Made by a program: the position numbers and the translations under genes. A stretch of DNA of 33,907 nucleotides from NCBI GenBank assembly GCA_019747655.1, contig JAIEQO010000921.1, positions 1 through 33,907 of the forward strand, given 5' to 3'. The stretch's first letter is position 1. Each line of letters begins with the position of its first letter. The notes below the pieces were generated by a model. That model was given only the letters and a program-made list of their open reading frames with translations, made no database searches and was not told the DNA's origin. Shown here in pieces: positions 7,181-18,300 of this stretch. This DNA comes from Gemmataceae bacterium. GTDB lineage: Bacteria > Planctomycetota > Planctomycetia > Gemmatales > Gemmataceae.

Positions 7181-8773
7181 ATGAGTAAACCGGAACTCGG
7201 GGCCCGTCACCAAAGCCCACAACACCTGCCGGTACGCCTCAACTTTCCGGTCCGACCGCTTCGCGACGTACTCGGCGAGGGCCCGGGTCTCGTCCGCGGT
7301 CGGGGGCCGGCCGTAGGCCACCCGGACCAGCAGCCCGACCGCCTCCGCCGGGTCCTTCGCGGCCGCCCGGGCGACCAGCGACCCGCCGCCGTCGGTCAGG
7401 AACTCCTTCGTGACCCGCTCGCCGTTGCTGAACAGCAGGGCCTCGCCGACCCCGACCTGGAAGTTGTCGGCCGGCTGGGCGAGGAGCGCCGCAAACCCCC
7501 GGGCCGCCCCCTCGGCCTGCTCGACCCGCTTCTCGAAGTCGCCCTTCCCCTTCTCCCACTCGGCCGGGTCGGTCCCCGCGACCTTGAGCGAGGTGGCGAG
7601 TTGCATCGGGGTCAACGGCTTCAGCCGGGCGACGGCGAACAGCTTCGGGTCGGGGGCGGCCTCGGTCGCGTACCGGCTGGCCCGGGAGTAGGCCTTGCTC
7701 AGGACGATCCCGCGGACCAACCGCTTCAGGTCGTACCCGTGGGCGGCCACGTCCTTCGCCAGCCAGGTTAGTAGCTCCGGGTGGCTGGGCGGGTTCTCCG
7801 CGTGCATCTGGTCGAGCGGCGTGACCAGCCCGAGGCCGAAGAACTGGTGCCACAGCCGGTTGACGATCGCCCGGGCGAGGAAGTCGGCGTTGCCGTCCCG
7901 GAGTGCGACCTCGACGAGCTTGGCCCGGGCGCTGACGGCCGGCCGGGGCGGGGCCGTCTTGGTCTTCTTGGCCTCCTCGGCGGCCGCCTTCTCGGCCTTC
8001 TCCTCGTCCTTCGTCAACTCCCGCGCGGAGGGGTCGTCGAGCGGGCCGCCGGCCAGGAACATCATCCGGGCCGTCCGCTCCGGCCCCTTCGTCGGCTTGT
8101 ACTTGACGACGCCCGCCCCCCGCTCGGCGACCGCCCCGCCGGCCTCGTAGGTCCGGGAGAGGAACGCCTTGAGCCCGTAGAAGTGGGCCTGGGTCCAGTC
8201 CTTGACGTGCGGGTGGTCGTGGCACTGGGCGCAGCTCACGTTCACCCCGAAGAAGGCCACGCTCACGTCGGTCGTCAGCTTGTCCGGGTCGGCCAGCCGG
8301 GGGCGGAGGAAGTCGGCCGCCCCCTTCACCGGCGGGTCGGCGTGGTCGGGCAGCAGCAGGTCGCGGAACACCCGGTCCCACCCCCGGTTGTCCGCCACCG
8401 CACCGACCAGGTAATCCCGCACGCCCCCGCCCCGGCGGCCGTCTGGGTTGAGTAGCGCCTCGAACTGGGTCGCCTGATGGCGGGCGTACCCGGGTGCGGC
8501 CATCAGCCGGTCGACCAGTTCGGCCCGCTTGCCCGGGTCCGACGAGCCGACGTACCGCTCGACCTCGGGCAGGGTCGGGATACGGCCGACCAGGTCGAGG
8601 GTGAGGCGGCGGACCAGGGCGGCGTCGTCGGCCGGCGGGGCCGGCTCGACCGCGGCCGCCGCCAGGGCGGCGTCGATCTCGCGGTCGATCACCTGTTCGA
8701 CCGGCTGTTCGGCCGGGGCGGCGGTCGCGCCGACGGCCAGCAAGACGGCCGCGAGGGCGGGGCGGAGCGGCAT
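7178..8773 (-). CDS. DUF1549/DUF1553 secreted planctomycete protein with CxxCH motif
   Basis: A 531-residue protein with an N-terminal signal peptide (MPLRPALAAVLLAVGATAAPA). The DUF1549 part runs from about residue 25 to 220 (LVRRLTLDLVGRIPTLPEVERY, and FFGVNVSCAQCHDHPHVKDW with a CAQCH haem-like motif at 181-185); DUF1553 occupies the C-terminal half (FLARAIVNRLWHQFFGLGLVTPLDQM, NPPSHPELLTWLA, LSKAYSRASRY, and a final LWALVTGPEFRFTH). Many homologues also carry an N-terminal PSCyt1 cytochrome domain; this short form lacks it. A Lys/Glu/Ala-rich insertion (DEEKAEKAAAEEAKKTK) separates the halves. The start ATG at 8773 has GGAG 6 bases upstream. The DUF1501 gene follows. Role unknown; probably acts outside the cytoplasm. 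Confidence 0.93.
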   Translation of the reverse strand: MPLRPALAAVLLAVGATAAPAEQPVEQVIDREIDAALAAAAVEPAPPADDAALVRRLTLDLVGRIPTLPEVERYVGSSDPGKRAELVDRLMAAPGYARHQATQFEALLNPDGRRGGGVRDYLVGAVADNRGWDRVFRDLLLPDHADPPVKGAADFLRPRLADPDKLTTDVSVAFFGVNVSCAQCHDHPHVKDWTQAHFYGLKAFLSRTYEAGGAVAERGAGVVKYKPTKGPERTARMMFLAGGPLDDPSARELTKDEEKAEKAAAEEAKKTKTAPPRPAVSARAKLVEVALRDGNADFLARAIVNRLWHQFFGLGLVTPLDQMHAENPPSHPELLTWLAKDVAAHGYDLKRLVRGIVLSKAYSRASRYATEAAPDPKLFAVARLKPLTPMQLATSLKVAGTDPAEWEKGKGDFEKRVEQAEGAARGFAALLAQPADNFQVGVGEALLFSNGERVTKEFLTDGGGSLVARAAAKDPAEAVGLLVRVAYGRPPTADETRALAEYVAKRSDRKVEAYRQVLWALVTGPEFRFTH

Positions 8774-9343
8774 GCGGGGCTCCGGGCGGGACGGGAGAGG
8801 CGGCGGGCAGGCAGGCGGGGCCGACACCGACGAGTATACCCGGGCCGTACCGGGGCCGCAAAGGTTTATCCCGCCCGGGTCGTCCCGGGGCCGAATTGTT
8901 GCGGCCCGACTTGAGCCGAAATCGGCGAATCCGCCCGGGCCGTCGGGGCTCGAACTGGTACGGCCCGGAGGACCCCGGCCGCCGGGATTCCGTTGCCGAA
9001 CGGCCCCCCGGCGGGGCCGCCGGGGCGGGTCTGGCACGACCAGAAGAAGCCGCACCACGCCACGCCGGGGGCGGCATTCCGCCGGGTTCGGCTGGCCCCG
9101 GGCGGACCGGCCCGGGGCCGGCGCGGGTAAGTTCTCTTCGACCTCCCGGCCGGCCCGGGCGGGTGCGGGTGGTCCGGCCGGCGGGTGCGGCCCATAACCC
9201 CCGGCGGGCCAAACTTTACCCGCCCCCGCCCCGTCTTGAGTGAGTACGCGGCCCCGCCCGCCGCCGGACGGACGATTGCCCCGGGGACGCCCTCCCCCGC
9301 ACATACACGGTTCGCCCCACCGGACAGGTACAGGACGCGCACC
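8774..9343. other. 570-base intergenic region between divergent genes
   Basis: Separates the DUF1549/1553 gene (minus) from the giant secreted protein gene (plus). It is very GC-rich with several short self-complementary CCGG-type runs. A minus-strand promoter-like sequence is at 8833-8862. No convincing plus-strand promoter could be picked out. Open frames across it (including an upstream extension of the giant gene to 9185) have no ribosome binding site and Pro/Gly/Arg-rich content, so no gene is called. Confidence 0.5.
8833..8862 (-). promoter_or_regulatory. Putative sigma70-type promoter for the DUF1549/DUF1501 genes
   Basis: On the minus strand TTTGCG (8862-8857) and TATACT (8838-8833) are separated by 18 bases. 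The -10 matches the consensus at 5 of 6 and the -35 is weak. Transcription would start near 8826, about 50 bases before the ATG at 8773. By eye only. Confidence 0.4.
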
Positions 9344-12300
9344 ATGTCGACCCCCGCCTTCTCCAAGTTCCTCCGCCGGTGGGCCCAGCAGAAGCGGCCG
9401 GCGGCCCCGGCCAGCCGCCGGGCCCGCCTCCGGGTCGAGGAGGTGGAGGCCCGGCTGGTCCCGGTGACCGCCCCGACCCCGCTGGCCGGGTCCGCCCAGG
9501 CGATCGTCGGGGGGGCGTTCAACTCGCTGTCGTTCGTCCAGCCGTCGGCCGTCGCCGACCCGACGAACCCGGACAACCTGGTGATGGTGACCAACAACGG
9601 CACCTTCATGATCGCCTACGCGTCGAGCGACGGCGGGGCGAGTTGGGTGCCGTTCTTCGACAACAACCAGTACAACCTGGTCCCGGTCCCGCCGCCGGGC
9701 GCCCCGAACCCGCCCCAGGGGTACATCCGGGCGTTCCGCATCGCCGACCCGTCGATCGACCCGGGGCCCGGGTTCAAGCGGCGGGACCAGAAGAATTACA
9801 CCAACACCACCTCGGCGGCGGCCGCGTTCGGGCGGGACGGGAAGGTGTACATCGCCGCCGTCGAGCAGAACGCCGCCCCCGGCCAGCTGGCGACCAGCGG
9901 GGCGGTGGTCGTGTACGCCTTCGACTTCAACGGCGGCGTCCCGCAGATCATCGACCTCGACGAGAAGCTCGGCGCGGAGAACGTCAACGACAGCTTCTTC
10001 GGCTTCACCGCGGGGGGTTACCAGGACAGCCGGGCGAACGTCATCTACCGCTGGCTGACCACCGGGACGAACGAGCGGGAGGGGGCGTTCAACCTGTCCA
10101 TCGCCACCGACAACAACCGGCCGACGTTCACCGACCCGGAGACCGGGCGGACGGCCCGGGACACGATGTCCGGCAAGGGGGTGTACGTCGCCTGGAACAC
10201 CGGCACCTTCGCCACCCCGTTCGAGGACGGGCGGGCCCGGCGGATCGACCCGACCAGCACCAGCGCGATCCTGGTGGCCGGGTCGTCCGACGGCGGGGTG
10301 AACTTCTCCACCCCGGTGCTGGCCAACTCGAACGCCTACTACACCCCGAACACCGGGGCCGCCCTGCCGACCGTCGCCTTCTCCCCGGCCGTCGCCAAGG
10401 CCGGGGCCCCGGCCGGCGGGCAGTTGACCTTCACCTGGCAGACGATCGGCGGCCGGACCACCTCGAACGACCCGATCCCGGGGACCGCGTTCTCCGACGC
10501 CAGCCGCCCGGACAACGGCAACCCGAACCGCCCGGCGGTGGCCTCCGGCAAGAAGCGGTACGACGTCGGCCGGACCATCAACGACGGCATCTCGCCCCCC
10601 CAGGGGGCCCCGGCCGGCACCCCCGACACGCCCGGGGTCACCAACGCCACCTTCGACGTCAACCTGTCCGACCTCGGGAACCTGACGGCCGACTCGCCGA
10701 TCACCGACCTGAACTTCGGGCTGGGCATCTTCCACCCCGACCCGTCCCAGCTCTCGGTGGAGGTGATCAGCCCGGCCGGGGACCGGGTCGTGCTGTTCGG
10801 CAACTGGATGAACGGGCTCGGCCAGAAGCCGACCGCGGGGCAGACCTACGGGCTGGAGACCGGGGGGAACAACGGGGTCGGGGTGCGGACGTTCGCCACC
10901 AACCCGATCCGGGCCAACTTCGTCGGGACGGTGTTCGACGACGAGGCCCCCCGGTACATCAACGACGGGGTTCTGGGGACCCGCCGGGTGTCCGACCCGT
11001 ACGCCTATAACCTGAAGACCGACAGCGTGTTCGGCGGGCTCCTGTCCACCCTGTACGCCGGCAAGACGGCGAACGACCTGGTCGGCACCTGGACGGTCCG
11101 CATCCTCGACGTCCGGAACAGCGGGAGCCCGCCCCCGTTCCAGCAGCTGACGTTCGTCGAGCTGCACGCCTCCGGGTACATCTCGAACACCGGGTTCGGG
11201 CCGGACGAACAGCTGGTCGGGACCGACGGGTTGGCCGCCGCCGTGCCGGTCAACCCGAACGGGACCGGCCAGGACATCGACGGGACCGGCCCGCTGACCC
11301 AGCCGGCGGTCTCCCCGGTGGTCGGCATCGCCGGCGGGACCAGCACCGCCTACGACCGGTCGCTCGGGTCGTTCTCCCCGTACGCCGGCCGGCTGTACAC
11401 CGCCTACGCCGCCCCGGTGTACGACGGCGCGACACTGGTCGACAGCAACATCTTCCTCCGGTACTCGGACAACAACGGGGGCACGTGGTCCCCGGCCGTC
11501 CGGGTCAACGACGACAACGCCAACGACAACTTCAGCGAAGGCCGGCGGTGGCAGTTCCAGCCGACCGTGGCCGTCGACGACGTCACCGGGGCGGTGGTGG
11601 TCACCTGGTTCGACGCCCGGAACGACGCCAGCGACGGCCGGGTGGCGACGTACATCGCCACCAGCATCGACGGCGGGAACACGTTCAGCGCCCGGCTCGA
11701 GGGCGGGGCGTTCTCCAACCAGACCCCGTCCACCCAGGCGTACCTGAACACCCCGAAGCGGGCGACCGACGCCGTGACCGGCCGGCAGGTCGACCTGGAG
11801 CCGATCCCGAGCAACTTCAGCACCTTCAACGTCGACCAGAACAACAACCCGGCCGCCCCGTTCGGGCCCGGCATCCGGCAGTCGCTGATCGCCTTCGACG
11901 GCCGGGTCTACCCGTTCTGGTCCGGGAACAACAACGCCCCCGGGACCCGCATCTTCGTCGGCCGGTACCCGGCCGCCGACAACGACAACCAGCCGGTCCG
12001 GATCACCGCCGGGCCGCGGGTCGTCGGCGGCGACCAGGGGCCGGTCACCGACCCGGTCCGGGTCAACCGGGACGGCCAGCCGTTCGACTACAACACCACG
12101 TTCGCCGACGACGGCACCCGGCTGCTGGACGGGTTCGTCGTCACCTTCGACCGGGCGGTCGACACCAGCACCTTCGACGGCGGCGACGTCCGGGTCTTCT
12201 ACCGCGGGCCGGCCACCGACCGGAACGTCCCGGCCACCCAGCTCCCGGTCGCCGAGGTGTTCGCCCTCAACGCCGTCGCCCCGGACCCGGCGTTCCCGAA

Positions 12301-15300
12301 CCTCCGGAACGCCACCCGGTTCTTCGTCCGGCTCCGGGACCCGCAGGGGGCGGTCGGGACGTACAGCTACGTCGTCGGCCCGAACATCCGGGACCGCATC
12401 CGGACCGACGACCCGTTCGCCCCGGGCGGGGTCGTCCTCGGGAACGAGATGGACCAGGACGCGGACGGCAACCGGGCCGAGACGGGCGGCGGGCCGGGCC
12501 AGCCGGACGACCGGTTCGCCGTCCCGGCGTCGGCCACCGGCGGCCCGTTCGTCCTGCCGTTCGCCACCAACAGCCTGCCGCTGATCATCCCCGGCCCGCA
12601 CGTCGTCGGGTCGGCCGCCGCCGGCCGCCCGGCCGGCCAGCCGGACACCGAGGACAACCTGGTCCTCAACGCCGGGAACGACACCCTGGACGTGACCTTC
12701 GACCGGGACATGGTCCCGTCGTCGTTCACCGCCGCCAACGTCCGCCGGATCACCGGCCCGATCGGGGACATCGCCGGCCCGTTCACCGTCACCCCCCTGA
12801 ACGTCGACCCGATCACCGGCGGGGCCCGGACGTTCCGGATCACCTTCGCCCGGCAGGTGCTCAGCGGCGGGTACACGGTCGAGTTCGGGCCGGACCCGAA
12901 CGGCAACCTGCCCCGGGCGGTGGCCCAGCCGCGGCTGGTCCTCAGCCTGCCGGTCGGTGCGACCTCGGCCGCCGTCCGGTTCGACCGGGACATCTCCCGG
13001 GCGGTGACCGCGGCCGACGTGGTCCGGATCACCGGGCCGAACGGCCCGCTGGCCGGGCCGTTCGACATCACCGGGGGCGGGCGGGACTTCACCGTCACCT
13101 TCCCGGCCGTCCCGGTCGCCGGGCAGTACGTGATCGAGTTCCGGGACGCCCCGGACCGGACCGACACCCCGCTCCGGGTGCCGGCCAACGCGGCCGGCCC
13201 GGTGGCCACCAACCTGAACCCGGTCCCGGCGGTCGACACCAACCTGAACGCCGGGCTGGCCACCCTGCGGGGCGGGGACCGGACCCAGCTCACCCCCGAG
13301 ACGGTGACCACCCGGACCTACGGCCCGCCGGGGCCGTCGACGATCCCGATCCCGTCCGGCTCGACCGCCAGCCCGGCGGTGGCCGAGTTCCCGATCAACA
13401 TCACCGACGACTTCGCCGTCCAGCAGCTGCTGGCGACCAACCCGGCCGACCGGCGGGTCATCCAGGTCCGGCTGACGGTCGACTTCCCGAACGTCCCCGA
13501 CCTGGTCGGCGAGCTGGTCGCCCCGGACGGGTCGACGGTGCTGCTGTTCAACCGGGTCGGGACCCAGGGCCAGCCGAACCAGGCGAACCTGACCAACACC
13601 CTGTTCGAGGACACGGCCGGGACCCCGATCTCGTCGGCCGCCCCGCCGTTCACCGGCCCCGGGGCGTTCAACCCGGAGGAGCCGTTCGCCCGGCTGGTGG
13701 TCCGGCCGGAGGGCCCGGTGTCGTCCCGCGGCACCTGGCGGCTGCGGGTGACCAACACCGGGGCCGGGGCCGGGGTGATCCGGAACTTCCAGCTCACCCT
13801 GCCGTTCGCCATCTCCGGGTCCGGGCTGGGTGAGGCGGTGGCCGACCGGTTCACCGCCGGGTTCCGCATCTTCACCCAGGACCCGTCCAACCCGCTCAGC
13901 CGGCAGCAGTGGACGCCGGTCGGGCCGGCCAGCCAGAACGCGACGGTCAACCCGGCCGGGTTCAACACCGGGCGGGTGACCGCCCTGGCCGTCGACCCGT
14001 CCGACCCGTCCGGGAACACGGTGTACGCCGGCGGGGCGACCGGCGGGGTGTGGAAGACGACGAACTTCCTGACCACCGACCCGGTCGGCCCGGACTGGGC
14101 CCCGCTGACCGACTTCGGCCCGACCGTGACCTCCGGCGGGGCGTTCGGGAACACCCTGAACATCGGGTCGATCGCGGTCTTCGGCCGGAACAACGACCCG
14201 ACCCAGTCGGTCGTCCTGGTGGCCACCGGGGAAGGCGACACCCTCGGCGAGTACGTCCAGGGCGGCGGCCTCCGGACCGAGGAGTCGCCGGGCGTCGGGT
14301 TCCTGCTGTCGGTCGACGGCGGGCGGACCTGGCGGCTCTTGGACAGCTCGGTCAACGTCGACCGGACGACCGGCGAGTACCTGGCGATCTCGTCCGGCCA
14401 GCGGGACCACCGGTTCGTCGGGACGGTCGGGTTCCGGGTGGCCATCGACCCGACCCCGACCCCGGCCGGCGAGCTGATCTTCTACGCCGCCCTGAGCGAC
14501 GCCCCGTCCCGGACCGCGGCCCAGCGGACCGGCGGCATCTACCGGTCGAACGACACCGGCAAGACCTGGACGCTGGTCCGGGCCGGGCAGGCGACCGACG
14601 TGACCCTGGCCCCGGGCAGCGCCCAGACGCTGAACATCCCGGACGACCCGAACAACCCGAACCTCAGCCCGTTCCTCCAGGTGATGTACGCCGCCTTCCG
14701 CGGGGAGGGGGTGTTCTTCAGCCCGCAGGCCCCGGACGCGACCTCGGCCGGCGGCCCGGGGGCCCTGACGCGGGTGGACGGCCGCGGCCAGAACCCGCTG
14801 TTCCGCGACTTCCAGATCATCCCGACCCGGCAGATCCCGATCGCCACCTTCCCCGGGCAGGCGGACCGGACCCCCGGCGGGAACAAGGGGCGGATCACCC
14901 TGGCCGTCCCGGCGGTGACCAACGACGTGATCCGCAACGTCGCCTACCAGGGGTGGGTGTACGCCCTGGTGGCCGGGGCCGGGCAGGACGCCTCGGGCGG
15001 CCCGATCGACGGGCTGTACCTGTCCAAGGACTTCGGCCGGAACTGGACCCGGGTCCGGCTGAACGAGTTCCGCCCGCCGGTCGCGGCCGGGGTGTTCCAG
15101 GGCGGGGCGTTCGGGACGAACGACGTGTCGGCCCCCCAGTCCAACCCGTTCGGGCTCGACAACGCCCCGTCCGGCGGGAACTTCGCCCAGTCGATCGCCG
15201 TCGACCCGCGGAACCCGAACATCGTCTACCTCGGCGGGCTGAACCAGGCGACCCGCCAGCCGCTCGGCGGGTACATGCGGGTGGACGTGACCAAGCTCGA

Positions 15301-18300
15301 GGACGCCCAGGCGGTGGTGGCGTACAACAACAGCCTGCCGAACGCCGCCCCCAACGCGGCCGGCACCAACGTCGGCGGCCCGCGGCTCCAGTTCGGCTCC
15401 CCGCCGGTCGCCGCGGACCTGTCCCGGTTCACCGGGTCGGTGGTCGTCGGGCCGTACGAGGACCCGGTCTATGCCGGGCCCGGCGGGAACTACGGCATCT
15501 TCCGCCCGGACAACCTGCTGTCGGTCAACCGGGGGTTCCTGAACGTCTTCCGGAACCCGGCCCGGCCGTTCGTGTCGAACGCCACCCTGCTGTTCACCAA
15601 CGTCGACTCGAGCGCCGGGGCAGGGTTCCAGAACCGCGGGTTCGGGGCCCAGACCCAGTACATCGACGCCGAGACCGAGACGAACGTCCACGAGATCCTG
15701 ACGATCGTCGACCCGCTGACCGGGAAGACCCGGCTGATCACCGGGGACGACCAGGGGGTGGCCAGCCAGGTGGCCAACGACGACGGGTCGACCGACGACG
15801 CCGCCGTCGGGTTCGCCCGGGCCCCGAACAAGCGGCGGAACGGCGACCTGCAGATCGGCCAGTTCTTCCAGGGGGCGGCCCAGCCGAGTCAGCTGGCGGC
15901 CGACATCGCCGGGGTCCAGCGGCTGTTCTACGCCACGTCCGACAACAACGGGTACCCGCGGTCGACCAACACCGTCCTCCAGGACGGCGGCATCCGGGAC
16001 TCGCGGTTCACCGCCCCGCCGGCCCCGTACACCTCGCCGGAGGGGACGGTCGGGTACTCGGGGACCGGGGTGGCGACCGACCAGACCGGGACCGGGGTGG
16101 CCTACGAGTTCCGGTGGCCCGGGCTCGGCGGCCAGGGGACCGACTTCTTCCGGGTCATCCCCCGGAACACCTACCAGGAGGGGAACGGGCTGAACGACGG
16201 GTTCAGCCGGACCAACGGGCTGCTCCAGGACCGGTCGAACAACGGCATCCTGGGGGGGGTGCCCGACGACCCGCTCCGGTTCAGCGGCCAGTGGCGGCCG
16301 GACGCCGGGTCCAACTTCGCCGTCAACCCGATCAACCCGAACGCCATCGTGATGTCGGCGAACGGGGACAACCAGGGGGTCGGGCGGCTGTTCCGGACGA
16401 CCGACCGGGGGCTCAACTGGTTCGTCGTCGGGGAGACGAACACCGTCACCCAGGCCCTCGGCCAGGGGGACTTCGCGGCCCCCGGGCTGCCCGGCCCGGG
16501 GCTCGACGGGACGTACTCGGCGGCGGTCGCGTTCGGGGCCCCGGACCCCAACCAGCCGACGCTCTTGGACAACTTCATCTACGCCGGGACCAACGGCGGG
16601 CGGGTGTTCGTCACCCGGACCGGGACGGCCCCGTGGCTGAACATCACCGGGCCGGTCGGGTCGACGTTCGGGGTCGGCGGGTCGCTCGACGGGTCGCCGG
16701 TCCAGCAGATCGTGGCCAACCCCCGGCGGGGCAGCACCGACCTGTTCGCCGTCACCCTCCGCGGGGTGTACTACAAGGCCAACGCGTTCGACACGGCGGT
16801 CGGCTGGCAGAACGTCACCGGCAACCTGTTCAGCCTGACCCGGGCGGCGTTCGGCGGGTCCGGGGAGCAGGTCGCGTCGCTGAAGTACCTGACCACCATC
16901 GCCGCCGACTGGCGGTTCGCCATCCCCCAGGACCCGGAGGACCCGAACAGCCCGACCTTCCCGGTCCTGTACGTCGGGGGCGAGGGCGGGGTGTTCCGGT
17001 CGGCCGACAAGGGGACCACCTGGGACTACTTCCCGGCGGCCACCACCTACACCGACGTGCCGAGCGGGAAGACCTACGACATCCCGGCCGGCGGGTACCT
17101 GCCGAACGTCCACGTGACCGACCTGGACCTGTCCCTCGGGGACATCGACCCGGCCAACGGGCTGCCCCGGCAGTCCCAGTCCGGCGGGCTGAACCTGCTG
17201 TTGGCCACCACCTACGGCCGCGGCCAGTTCGCCATCCGGCTGAGCAACCAGCTGCCGCCGAACAGCTTCGTGTCCGGCCCGCGGGTGGTCCAGCTGATCA
17301 ACCCGAACTCCGTCGGCGGCCCGTCCGACCGGTTCCAGGTGGTCTTCAGCGGGCCGGTCGACCCGAACACGTTCACCGCCGCCGACGTCGCCCTGACCGG
17401 GCCGAACGGGGCGATCACCGTCCAGTCCGTCACCCCGGTCGGCGGGGGCACCCTGCCGACCACCTTCGACATCCTGTTCCAGCCGGTCGCCGGGCAGGCC
17501 CCGGTGAACGTGGTCATCGGGGCCAACCCCGGGGCCGGGAAGGACGTCCCCGCCGTGACCGACCTCGGCGGGAACGTGATGAACCAGAACGGGAACGGGA
17601 CGAACGGGGAGTCGCTGGTCGACCAGTACCGGACCACCATCGTCCTGAACGCGGCCACCAACAACCGGCTGGTCGTCGCCCAGGCCCCGGCCACGGCGGT
17701 CGCCGGGGAGTCGGTGAGCGTGACCATCGAGGCCCGGGACGCGGACGACCAGATCTTCGACGGGTCGGCCCCCGGCCGGCCGGCCCTGAACGGGACCGTC
17801 ACCCTGTCCCCGGCCCCCGGGACCGGGGCGTTCAGCCCGACCACCGTGGACCTGGTGAACGGCCGGGCGACGTTCCAGATGGTGTTCGAGAAGGCCGGGG
17901 ACCAGACCGTCCGGGCCGACCTGACCTCGGGCGGGCTGAACGCCAACGGGACCGACTTCACCGTCCGGGTCCGGGCGGCCGCCGCCTCCCAGTTCGTCCT
18001 CGACCCGCCGGACACCATCCTGACCGTCGGGCTGAGCAACCCGGACGTGCCCTTCACCATCGCCGCCCGGGACCGGTTCGGGAACGCGGCCGCCGACTAC
18101 GCCGGGCCGGTCACCGTCGCCGTCACCGGGGCCGGCGGGACCGTCCCCGAGACGCTCAACATGGCCAACGGGACCGGGACGTTCACCGGCCGGTTCACCA
18201 ACACCGGGACGGCCACCGTGACCGTCTCCGGCCCGGACCCGACCAACGCGGCCAACACCATCTCGGGGTCGGCCACGGTGTCGGTCAGCTCCGGGACGGC

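Noticed and set aside
9185-9343. Upstream extension of the giant gene start to 9185
   Set aside because: The extra 53 residues are Pro/Arg-rich with no Shine-Dalgarno, and the MST start at 9344 places the VEARL motif at the usual distance.
7178-17113. A 3311-codon minus-strand open frame running from the DUF1549 gene far across the giant gene
   Set aside because: Only its 3' part (7178-8773) is a real gene. The rest is Pro/Arg/Gly/Val-rich shadow of the giant gene caused by near-complete G/C third positions, which remove stop codons from the opposite strand.
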